This document shows positions 22,675 through 31,289 of a DNA stretch of 64,000 bases, piece after piece. The stretch is taken from assembly GCA_905233285.1 (NCBI GenBank), contig CAJODY010000001.1:62001-126000 (forward strand), in the 5' to 3' direction. The notes under the pieces were generated by a model. That model had not been told where the DNA came from, ran no database searches, and was given only the letters and a program-made list of their open reading frames with translations. The position numbers were made by a program, and so were the translations under genes. The stretch's first letter is position 1, and each line of letters begins with the position of its first letter. This DNA is from an uncultured Bacteroidaceae bacterium. GTDB taxonomy: Bacteria; Bacteroidota; Bacteroidia; Bacteroidales; Bacteroidaceae.

Positions 22675-24030
22675 TTAAGTGAACATATATCTTACCTTAC
22701 CCTGACCGAAATACTGAGGGGTTATCTTGCAGTCGAATGGAATGTTGTTTCTGTTACGAAACTCATCCAGCCAGAACTTCTGTTCGGAATCGTTCGTAAG
22801 ATACTTTCCAATAGTTCCATCGTCTCTCTGAAACTGAACCACATAACGTGGGCCGTTCTTTGTAGGTACGTCTGGCTCATAGTCCAGAACAACAATGTGC
22901 ATATTCACAAGCGTCCTGAGAGAAACCTCCTGTCCTGTAAGCATACGCTTACCGTCTTTGCCTGTGTAATCTACACCATCTTTCTTCATCTGTTTAACTT
23001 TGTCAGCAAATGATTCCATATTCTTTCCTGTTAATGTTTTGTATAAATGTTTGCAATCTCCCCATTTAGCCATACCTTTCAGACTTCCAATTATCTCCTG
23101 TCTGCGTTTGCGACTCTTAATCTTAGAAAGTTTTCGGGCGGCTTTCTGTTTGGTACGTTTCCTTAACCTTGCCTTGAAACCGTCGTAAACAAATCCGAGA
23201 AAGTCTATACCGTCACTAATCGGTCTCACACATTCATTCGGCTTCACTTCAAGTTTCAACATACCTGCCTGTTCGTGCATCATGTCACGGAACAGCCAGA
23301 GTTTACGCTTGCTCGAACCAAGAATGACTATATCATCACAATAGCGATAGTAATACCTCACTCCCAACACATCTTTGAAGTAGTGGTCGATGCAACTGAG
23401 GAAGATATTGCCGTAACATTGTGACGAGCGGAGTCCAATGGAAAGTCCTTTCTCCATCATCGTCACAAAGTTGTGAAGTATCGGCAAAAGTATCGGGTCT
23501 TTGATCTTGTCTTTGACACATTCCCACATCAGGTCTTGGTCAACACTCTCAAAGAACTTCCTGATATCGCATTTGTAGAAATAACGTGTTCCTTCAGGGT
23601 CATTTTCAATATCATGCCGCATCTTCGCAAACAAACGGTGCATACCGCGACCGGGGATGCTTGCGGCAGAAGTCTTGATAACACTTGGATATAACACGTC
23701 TTCCACAATGCGCATAATGGCATTACACCCTATCCTGTGTTCTACGCACGGACTTTGAACCCTACGGATTTTAGGCCCCTCCGTAACCCACATTTCCCGA
23801 TAGTGCGTGACACGAAAACTACCGTCGCTGATACTTTTCGTCAGATTGGCAATAATCTCTTCGCGCTGGTTGCGATAGTTTGTGCGTCTGCCTGGTAGTT
23901 CCACAGCAACACCTTTGCGATAGACTATTCTTGGATTGTCTGGCAATTGGTCAACGACTTCATCAAACGCGCGATCCATGTTCTCGCGTTCGATTATTTT
24001 CTGTATCAGGAAGCCATATCTCTTAGACAT
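22675..24030 (-). CDS. DGR reverse transcriptase
   Basis: 451 aa from MSKRYGFLIQKIIEREN (24030); an open upstream extension to 24150 lies in the TR-RT spacer. The catalytic motif YCDD is at residues 230-233. Just before it is IGLRSSQCYGN, the SQ motif distinctive of DGR RTs, and the thumb follows. It copies the TR RNA with adenine-specific misincorporation, and the mutagenised cDNA replaces VR sequences. It is on the same strand as the TR and the tail-fibre gene, in the usual DGR order. Confidence 0.95.
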   Translation of the reverse strand: MSKRYGFLIQKIIERENMDRAFDEVVDQLPDNPRIVYRKGVAVELPGRRTNYRNQREEIIANLTKSISDGSFRVTHYREMWVTEGPKIRRVQSPCVEHRIGCNAIMRIVEDVLYPSVIKTSAASIPGRGMHRLFAKMRHDIENDPEGTRYFYKCDIRKFFESVDQDLMWECVKDKIKDPILLPILHNFVTMMEKGLSIGLRSSQCYGNIFLSCIDHYFKDVLGVRYYYRYCDDIVILGSSKRKLWLFRDMMHEQAGMLKLEVKPNECVRPISDGIDFLGFVYDGFKARLRKRTKQKAARKLSKIKSRKRRQEIIGSLKGMAKWGDCKHLYKTLTGKNMESFADKVKQMKKDGVDYTGKDGKRMLTGQEVSLRTLVNMHIVVLDYEPDVPTKNGPRYVVQFQRDDGTIGKYLTNDSEQKFWLDEFRNRNNIPFDCKITPQYFGQGKVRYMFT

Positions 24031-24285
24031 AATCTTAAATTGTTTACTTCTTCGTTTCATGTGGTCATAGGGCTTTCGACATCTTGCGATACTACTTGAC
24101 CATAATCGACCACACCCTGTGATTTTCCGACTTTCCAAACTCTTTCTCAAGAAGTTTGCTGTTGCCGAGGCTCGAATCCCTCGCTGACAGCCGTCACCTA
24201 TCCCGTAGGTGTTCGCCGTAGCAACGATTAGTTCTGAATGTCAGCCCATCCCGTGAGCAACTTTCCAGAAGCAGAGTTCCGATTT
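24031..24285 (-). ncRNA. DGR TR-RT spacer, probable part of the TR RNA
   Basis: 255 nt between TR and RT with no accepted gene. On the minus strand it holds short helices (CCTA-CGGGA-TAGG; GAGG-GATTCGA-GCCTC). In characterised DGRs the RNA needed for cDNA priming extends from the TR into this spacer. That it does so here is inferred. Confidence 0.55.
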
Positions 24286-24399
24286 AGCAGAGCCGACCGC
24301 CGTTGTTCGTGTTCGAGTTCGACGCGGCGTTATTCGTGTTCGAATAAGCGACTCCCGCGTTCGCGTTCGCGTTGTTGTTCGAACGCCCCAACACGCGGC
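24286..24399 (-). repeat. DGR template repeat (TR)
   Basis: 114 nt. Read on the minus strand in the VR frame it would encode R-V-L-G-R-S then a series dominated by AAC/AAT (Asn) codons, the typical DGR design. It has 28 adenines in the sense strand. It is identical to both VRs in its terminal 16 nt. Upstream is the tail-fibre gene, downstream the RT. Confidence 0.95.
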
Positions 24400-24467
24400 T
24401 CGATGGGATTCTCTACCTTTTACGCATTACGTCTGGCGTTGACGTTCTGCGTTATACGTTAAGACGG

Positions 24468-24497
24468 GGAGGAGAGACGGCTTTTCAAGCCGCCTCC
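24468..24497 (-). other. Hairpin between VR2 and TR
   Basis: Outer arms GGAGG/CCTCC and inner GGCTT/AAGCC (24479-24491) lie just past the stop of the tail-fibre gene, about 50 nt after VR2. It may be the gene's terminator or the DGR hairpin needed for VR retrohoming. Confidence 0.45.
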
Positions 24498-24509
24498 GCT
24501 CCACGCTTT

Positions 24510-27500
24510 TCAAAGTACGTCTTCTTCGTTCTCGATTTTTCCGAAGAAGCAGAGCCGACCGCCGTTGCTCGTGTACGAGCCCGACGCGGCGTTACTCGTG
24601 CTCGAATAAGCGTCCCCCGCGCTCGCGTGCGCGTCGTAGCCCGAACGCCCCAACACGCGGCCTTTACCACTACTTGTTGACTGATAGCAGGCATAACAGG
24701 TGGCATATACAGCATCACCAGCGTATGCAGATGCAACAATGTCACAGAATCGACCGAAGCGGACACGCGCAACATTCGATGCCTGATTTGTCGTTGCTGC
24801 TTTGACACGACGTTCGTTACCGTCCTGCTGCTTGATGTTATAGGTGTAGTCAACAACCCATGTGCTCAGTTCCTTACGCTGTGCCTTCAGGAATGCAGCA
24901 AACGACGGTGCATTGAGACAGCCTTTATCCATCCATTCATACATGGTAGCCGTCCAAGCCTCAAGACCCCACATCTTGTTAAGTCCTGCCTGTAGGCTGT
25001 CACCCATACCAAGGCTGTTACGTTGACCAGTGGTATAAGATGCACCTGAACCGACACCGACGATGCTTTCAACGTCTCTCGTACCAAACCAAGCCATCAT
25101 CAGGTTTGCCATATCCTTTGAAGTCTCGTAAGGAACGGTAGTGTATTCACCATCATCGACATTAGTCTGTGCCGTTCTGATACGGGCAAGGTTATAGAAG
25201 TCCTGTGCCGTACCATTCAACGTATTGGATGGTAGTGAGCCAATGGGATTGCCGTCAACGTCATACGTCCAGTTATTGTTGTATTCAGACGTTCCGTTAC
25301 CTCTTGAATTGGCTTTACCACTCAGAGAGCGAAGTCCAGACGTGGCAATACCTCCTTCGGTAACACCTTCGGCAAAGCCCTGATAAATACCTATCAGTTC
25401 TGATTGGTGCTCAACCCAATACGGCTCTATTGCTTCAATCTCTTTTGAATCTGTCAGCAATACAGCGGCATATCCTGTGATAGTTCCCTGCTCGTTCAGA
25501 ATTGGCATAGCACCAAAAGCACTACCGTTTGTAAACAGAGCCTCATTCGTAGCGACCATGCTGAAATAGAGATAAACGGCATTTTCTGGAATATCACAGA
25601 AGATGTAGTCACCAATCTCGTTGTCGAAGTCGCCGGGGTTTCCTGCGTAATCGGTCATGGTGAAACTCTGTGCGCTGATACATTTGCCGTCGGCATCTGC
25701 AAAAACGAAACCTGCATAGGTATGTCTGAGACCGGGGAAGCGCACTTGTTTGTAGCCGCCACTCACTGCAACACGATAGGTGTTATAGAGTGAGGCAGAA
25801 CCCATCCAGTCCTCAATATCATCACCTTCGCCTATCGCTGTGTTCACGGAAAGATCGAGCCAGTCGCCGCTGATGTCAAGACACTGCCCTGCAAACTTTG
25901 TCATTTCAGAGATTTGCACAAGGCTCTGCTTCGTGTAACTTGCTGACGGAACAGTTGTCAGACCAGAGAGGAACAGGTGTTTCTTAGCCAGTCTATAGTT
26001 GTTCACACCTTTATAGAAATACTTTGGCACGTAGAGGAAAGCATCCTGACCAATACCTTCGTTATCGGTTATAGCGTTCACAGCACTTGTGCCGTCTTCG
26101 TAAAGGGTGTAGTTGTCCTTTGACAGCGGTGTAAGGTGCATACGTCTCTTTGTCGCACCATTCTCAGTAACATTCTTCACAAGACCAAGAACGGGAACAC
26201 ACTTGTCATGGATAACTTTGACGTGACCAGATTTCTGATAGCCGTTGGGATTGGTCACAGCATACTCCTGACCACTTACGCGATAGTCGTAACCTGTCTG
26301 GTTATCTTCGTTTGTGACATTGGCGGGGTCGGTCTCAACGTCATTGAATACGTATTCGGTGTATTGAGCCTCTTCCAAATCCAAGCCGCACTGAGCGAAG
26401 AAAGTCTTGAGAGTGTCGAAATCGTCAACAACGTCTATCAACTGGACTTTTCCGATAAGAGCGGGATAGGTCTGCTCCGTACCCGATGCGGTCAAGCCTC
26501 GGAAGCCAGTCATGAAAGGTCTCAACATTGAAGAGCGTACTCTTCCAGTCATACCCTCGATGCGGACGTGATCGATGTTCGGACACATCGTCATAAGAGT
26601 TTGCCATGACAGATTCGGACACTCGGCAAAGTTCAGAGCCGTAATGTTCGACGTGCCTTGCAATGTCAGTCCTGAGTGAGTCAGTTTCGGCAAGTATCTC
26701 AGCGTAAGAGTTTGCAAGGTCGATGGCATCACCAAAGTCTGCAAAGGAGCACCCTCTGGCAGATTGATACGTGTCAGACTTGTGCCACCTGCAAGCAATG
26801 TCGTGAGACGGGTATGCTTGCTGATGTCGAATACTCCTGCCGTACCTGTGTGTACTGCGGTCTGACCAGTAATGTCAACATACTCTAACTTTGCGGTGTT
26901 ACCGAACGTGAGAGGCGCATTGCTGACACCGTATGTCGTAACAGGCATCACAAGTTTAGACAGCATCGTACACAGCGAAAGTCCTACAGTACCGTTGAGT
27001 TGTGAACCCATATTCGACAGGTCAAGTTCTGAGATACAACTTGCACCACCCAGCATAAGTGGGTCGTTGGTTGCGAGTGTGTTCGTGAATGTCAGCGTCA
27101 AACTCTCTCCAGCATCGGCTCTTGACGGACCTTGTAGCCACTGACCGTTAAGTTTGTAGCCGAAATAGTACAAATCACCACTCTTCAGCGTGAGACTGGA
27201 AACGGTATCGCCAGAGTTTCTAACAACGGTAAAGGTGATAACGTCACCATTGTAGTTTCCGGCACCGTAACGTGCGTCAAGCAGACGGGCGCGGTCGGTC
27301 AAGAACTGTGTACGGTGAAGTTCACGGTTTCCTGTAAGAGTATAGACATAGTTTAGATCGTTGATAGTGTCGATATACTTCAACTTTCCAGACTTGTTAT
27401 ACTGTCTCTCACTCCAGTTGTCCTGCATGATGCTGTTGAACTCATTCAGCATAACTTCTGTTGTGAGTTGGTTTCGGAGATTTGCAGCGCACTCTCTCAG

Positions 27501-30500
27501 TTCTTCCTCAAAGTTTGCCAGTACCAAGCACCAGAGCCAACTATTGTGACCCTCGAAAGCATACTTGGCTCGCTCTGAGTCGTAGGTGTCTCTCGTCACA
27601 TTATACAGATAAGCCATGAATGCGTCGTTACGGATAGACATTGCGGTATCGCCGTCGTAGAACGTAGCCCACCAGATTACGCCATCCCAAGTTCTCCAGA
27701 TAATGTTCTTGGCACGTTGGTCAACGCTTGCCCAATAGTCGGTGAAGAGATAGTATGTCAGAAGGTGACTGACATTGAAGTATTGGCTGGCCTCAGTCTT
27801 GAACTTGTTTGAAGTCCACTTTGCCTTTGACACGTCTGACCAACCTTGCTGTGTGCCGTAGTCAGGATTCGTGCGCATTGCAGATGGAACACAGTCATAA
27901 ATCCAACCCATCCAACGCTTGATAGCAGCCTGTGCGTCACCCCAATCAGCGTAAGAGCCTGTACCGATGGTAGCCCACGTTGCATCTTCGGGATGGTTGA
28001 ACTCGAAGCCAGCATCAAACTCTGCTGCAAGTTGCTGACTAAGAGCGGTGCTGCCATTAGTTCCTGCGGCTTGGAACAGAGTCATAGGTGAAGAGTTTGT
28101 CAGTGCTTCGAGCGAAATAGGCTTTGTGTCGAAGACAGGACTTCCATTCTCGTACTTACGGAAGTCAACTTCGTCACCATTGCCGTCTTTCACACCTTCC
28201 ATACCGAAAATCTTTCCAGACTTTGACTTCTCGTTGTTCAATACGAATTGTCCTGCGTATGTCAACGTACCTGTCTCGCTCGTTCCTGCATAGATGTCAC
28301 AGGGCAGACCGTCGATAGCCTGTCTTACGCGGGCATCGTATTCCTGCGGCGGCGTGTCAAGGTCAAGTTGGTGCATGATATTATTGAATAGGTGTGCGCC
28401 ACCAGTATTCATTACCAGAGAAGAGTCAACAAAGTCGGTCTTCGCACAAAGTACGGCTTGCTCGATGCTGTTACCGCTACCTCTCATGGCATAGCCTTTG
28501 GCAGTGGCGGTAACATCTACGCCACCGATAATGAATACGCGGGCTACGTCGCCTTGCTGTGTCGTGAGGTAGATACGGATATTTTTGTACGGGTACTTCA
28601 CAGACGATGTACCTTGGATCCTGACGCGGACATTACGCACTTCAAAGCCCTCGCCAATAGGATTGCCGTTCTCGTCAAGAGGTGGCTCCCACCGTACCAA
28701 GTCTGCCTTAAAGTTCTGCTTCTTGTCTTTGCAACGGAACAACTCGCTAAGTCCTGTACCTGTTCCTGCGGCTGCTCCGTCGGCAATAGTATCTGTAGAG
28801 CGGATAATGGTCAAAACACCACGTCCTTTGCTGATAAGGGCATCGTGATTGATGGCAATATTGCCGTCGGTATCGGTCGTATTGTTGCTGTCACCAACAG
28901 CATTCTTTGTGTGAGCACTCTGAATCTGCAATGCCGTAGGACGGTCGATGATGTAGTTGGAAAGAACTTCATCGGCACTCAACGGTGTGCGGTAGTATCT
29001 CAGTGAGCGAACTTTCACGTCGGCCTTGTCTGAATCAATAGTGATACCAACAGGCGTGTTCTGACGCAAATGGTCGGTATAGGTGTTTGCTCTTGACAGA
29101 ACACCATTGATGAAGAGCATAGCAATTCCTATGTTGTTCGTCACGGGCTGAACAACGAATGACAGATGTACCCAGCGGTCAACAGCAATGTTCATGGCAA
29201 TACTGTGAGGCCGTCTTACAATCAGAGGCACTTTGTTGGATTCGTCAACGATGTTGCCTTCATAGTCGATGTAGTTGCCGTTTTCGTCAACCAAATCTTC
29301 AGCGGTGGTGATTTCTTCAACGCCACCGAAATACAATCCTGCTTCCTCAGTCGTAACCTTGATACCCATTGGATAGCCCTGACCACCGTTGTCACAAAGA
29401 CTGCTAATGACGGTTGCGCCACGTTCCATGACCTGACTGATCATCACTTCCATTTCGAGTGTCATGCCTCGGTTCTGGATGGAGTAGTCACCATCGGTTT
29501 CATCCTGTATGAATGGCTTGATGTCAATGACGGCTTTTGCTCCGTTCGTCAGAAGCAGAGCGTCAACACCGTCACTGCCACGATTCCAACCGTTCGTGCG
29601 CCAGTCAACACCAGAGAAAGATGTGATACCTCCCCAATCTGCGGGGTCGGCTTCACTATTGCTACGACCTAATGCAGTCAGTTTCTTTCTGTAACCAACT
29701 GTCTCGGACTCGGTAACACCTGCTGCAGCAGTGACCTCAACGGCAAATGTCCTGACAGAACTGCCATTGCTGATAGTCATGGTGTGTGTTCCTGCGGTGT
29801 CGAAACGCTGTGTCACAGACTGCATCGACCTGTCAGCACTCAATGTCTGAGTTACAACGCCGTCAACGGCAATCTCAATCGTACTTGTCAGTCCTGAGTT
29901 GTTCCAAGCCGCAAGGTCAAGGCTCAACTCTTCAAACTGAGCCACCGACAGAGGCAGTGCCGTTGCACCGTAACTGTAAGGCAAAGGCATGTCTGAGATT
30001 TGGCTGACATCGGTATTCAGTCTCAATCCAAGATAGTTCGTAGTACCACCTGCTTTGAGCAAGTCAACACTAATAGCGTTCGAGAGCAAGCCAGCACTCT
30101 CGGCTATCAACTGTACGTTGTGACGGCCTGCACTGAGGTTGGCAGCAGTGAGATAGACGTAGTTACGTCCTGTACCTGTGATGGTGGTCGTAGAATCCAG
30201 AACACCATCAACCCACACTCTCAGAGTTGTGCCAGTAGGAACGGTGTAGGTGTACGGAATAGAAATGGCTGCTCCGTCGGTATAACCATTCGTCAATGCC
30301 AACTGTGAAGCAGGGTCAAAGGTCGTAGCCAAATCCATCGTTATCACGGTAACAGACTTAGAGCCTCGGCTGGTCTTCGTCTCTTCGTCAATCATAGTAG
30401 TAGCAACTACGCTGATGCTCACAGTACCAGGCGACGTGATAATGTCGGGTCCAAGGGTCAGAGTACGGGTAGTGCCGACAGCAACCTGCGCATTGGTCTC

Positions 30501-31139
30501 GCTATACACAGTCACAGAACCTATCTTGACAGTGATAGCAACGGTCTGAGCGGGATAGTTCACGCTCTCGCTTGCACCCTCGAAAGTTCTGATACAGTCA
30601 TAGTTCCACGTCATAGCGATGCTGTCACCCAACTTCATTCGTGCCGGAGTCAGCAGTGTCGTAGTGATTTTCGGGGAAATGACCTCACCGATTTCCTGTG
30701 CCGCTGGTATTGATGCTTCAAAGACGGGATCACCTGCACCGTTGCTGAACACCAATGGAACCATGCCATTCTCTTCACGGGTAGGGTCGATAGCAGCACT
30801 TACGGGAAGGTTGCTGTTGATGCCGTTAATCTCTTGTGAGACTACGCCGTTCTGAATAGCATTGGCACTTGAGTTGTTCAAGGCGGTGTCAACGGTCGGG
30901 ATATTAAGATTCACCTTTCCGTTGGCATCCTTCTGAACCTCAGTGTTGTTGACAACGACACCATCAACCTTGTTACCGATTGCTGTTTCCATCGTCGCTA
31001 CTTTCTCCTTGATAACACGCTCGACCTCGCCTCGCGTCTTACCCCATTCCTTACCCGCGTTCTGTCCGCTTTGGTAAGTACCGCCCCAATCATCCTCAAA
31101 GTTTTGGATAGGGGTGTTGTCAGTAATCTTTTTTGCCAT
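24510..31139 (-). CDS. Giant tail fibre, DGR target 2 (contains VR2)
   Basis: 2209 aa. The N-terminus (MAKKITDNTPIQNFEDDWGG) attaches to the tail. Residues ~160-480 are beta-rich Ig-like segments; ~490-730 a LamG/concanavalin-like region. An unassigned domain with QGTSSVKYPYKNIRI lies at ~840 and LRR-like repeats at ~1370-1530. The C-terminal ~220 residues form a formylglycine-enzyme/C-type-lectin-like domain ending with VR2 (~2160-2197). It is the probable receptor-binding protein, whose ligand-contact residues are diversified by the DGR. Confidence 0.9.
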   Translation of the reverse strand: MAKKITDNTPIQNFEDDWGGTYQSGQNAGKEWGKTRGEVERVIKEKVATMETAIGNKVDGVVVNNTEVQKDANGKVNLNIPTVDTALNNSSANAIQNGVVSQEINGINSNLPVSAAIDPTREENGMVPLVFSNGAGDPVFEASIPAAQEIGEVISPKITTTLLTPARMKLGDSIAMTWNYDCIRTFEGASESVNYPAQTVAITVKIGSVTVYSETNAQVAVGTTRTLTLGPDIITSPGTVSISVVATTMIDEETKTSRGSKSVTVITMDLATTFDPASQLALTNGYTDGAAISIPYTYTVPTGTTLRVWVDGVLDSTTTITGTGRNYVYLTAANLSAGRHNVQLIAESAGLLSNAISVDLLKAGGTTNYLGLRLNTDVSQISDMPLPYSYGATALPLSVAQFEELSLDLAAWNNSGLTSTIEIAVDGVVTQTLSADRSMQSVTQRFDTAGTHTMTISNGSSVRTFAVEVTAAAGVTESETVGYRKKLTALGRSNSEADPADWGGITSFSGVDWRTNGWNRGSDGVDALLLTNGAKAVIDIKPFIQDETDGDYSIQNRGMTLEMEVMISQVMERGATVISSLCDNGGQGYPMGIKVTTEEAGLYFGGVEEITTAEDLVDENGNYIDYEGNIVDESNKVPLIVRRPHSIAMNIAVDRWVHLSFVVQPVTNNIGIAMLFINGVLSRANTYTDHLRQNTPVGITIDSDKADVKVRSLRYYRTPLSADEVLSNYIIDRPTALQIQSAHTKNAVGDSNNTTDTDGNIAINHDALISKGRGVLTIIRSTDTIADGAAAGTGTGLSELFRCKDKKQNFKADLVRWEPPLDENGNPIGEGFEVRNVRVRIQGTSSVKYPYKNIRIYLTTQQGDVARVFIIGGVDVTATAKGYAMRGSGNSIEQAVLCAKTDFVDSSLVMNTGGAHLFNNIMHQLDLDTPPQEYDARVRQAIDGLPCDIYAGTSETGTLTYAGQFVLNNEKSKSGKIFGMEGVKDGNGDEVDFRKYENGSPVFDTKPISLEALTNSSPMTLFQAAGTNGSTALSQQLAAEFDAGFEFNHPEDATWATIGTGSYADWGDAQAAIKRWMGWIYDCVPSAMRTNPDYGTQQGWSDVSKAKWTSNKFKTEASQYFNVSHLLTYYLFTDYWASVDQRAKNIIWRTWDGVIWWATFYDGDTAMSIRNDAFMAYLYNVTRDTYDSERAKYAFEGHNSWLWCLVLANFEEELRECAANLRNQLTTEVMLNEFNSIMQDNWSERQYNKSGKLKYIDTINDLNYVYTLTGNRELHRTQFLTDRARLLDARYGAGNYNGDVITFTVVRNSGDTVSSLTLKSGDLYYFGYKLNGQWLQGPSRADAGESLTLTFTNTLATNDPLMLGGASCISELDLSNMGSQLNGTVGLSLCTMLSKLVMPVTTYGVSNAPLTFGNTAKLEYVDITGQTAVHTGTAGVFDISKHTRLTTLLAGGTSLTRINLPEGAPLQTLVMPSTLQTLTLRYLPKLTHSGLTLQGTSNITALNFAECPNLSWQTLMTMCPNIDHVRIEGMTGRVRSSMLRPFMTGFRGLTASGTEQTYPALIGKVQLIDVVDDFDTLKTFFAQCGLDLEEAQYTEYVFNDVETDPANVTNEDNQTGYDYRVSGQEYAVTNPNGYQKSGHVKVIHDKCVPVLGLVKNVTENGATKRRMHLTPLSKDNYTLYEDGTSAVNAITDNEGIGQDAFLYVPKYFYKGVNNYRLAKKHLFLSGLTTVPSASYTKQSLVQISEMTKFAGQCLDISGDWLDLSVNTAIGEGDDIEDWMGSASLYNTYRVAVSGGYKQVRFPGLRHTYAGFVFADADGKCISAQSFTMTDYAGNPGDFDNEIGDYIFCDIPENAVYLYFSMVATNEALFTNGSAFGAMPILNEQGTITGYAAVLLTDSKEIEAIEPYWVEHQSELIGIYQGFAEGVTEGGIATSGLRSLSGKANSRGNGTSEYNNNWTYDVDGNPIGSLPSNTLNGTAQDFYNLARIRTAQTNVDDGEYTTVPYETSKDMANLMMAWFGTRDVESIVGVGSGASYTTGQRNSLGMGDSLQAGLNKMWGLEAWTATMYEWMDKGCLNAPSFAAFLKAQRKELSTWVVDYTYNIKQQDGNERRVKAATTNQASNVARVRFGRFCDIVASAYAGDAVYATCYACYQSTSSGKGRVLGRSGYDAHASAGDAYSSTSNAASGSYTSNGGRLCFFGKIENEEDVL
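24548..24661 (-). repeat. DGR variable repeat VR2
   Basis: 114 nt aligned without gaps to the TR; 14 differences. Thirteen are at TR adenines and one (24613) is a T-to-A change relative to TR sense. It ends with the same 16-nt invariant segment as VR1, then diverges. It encodes the penultimate part of the tail fibre. Confidence 0.95.
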
Positions 31140-31289
31140 AAACTTTTTGTGTTTGTGTTGTTATGAAAAGTTTTATATAATCTCTACCAAGGGTCTGAAC
31201 GATGCCAGCCCTCAGTCCTGAACCATGCCGATAGTGCTTGCATTGCTGTCTGCATCACCATCATTATTCTGCGTCTGAATGTACTCATA
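31140..31289 (-). other. Gap between tail-fibre genes, with in-frame extension of the upstream gene
   Basis: After the TAG of the 851-aa gene, 25 further codons (YEYIQTQNNDGDADSNASTI plus GMVQD) run in frame to TGA at 31214-31212. The rest is AT-rich sequence preceding the next ATG. No promoter or hairpin was recognised. Confidence 0.5.

Noticed and set aside
24155-24240. tRNA T-arm-like sequence (GGCTCGAATCCCTC) in the DGR spacer
   Set aside because: No matching acceptor, D or anticodon arm could be built around it; it is better explained as part of a structured spacer RNA.
24238-24680. Plus-strand ORFs rich in Arg/Ser across TR and VR2
   Set aside because: They are the antisense of the Asn/Ser/Ala-coding repeats; the minus strand explains them fully.
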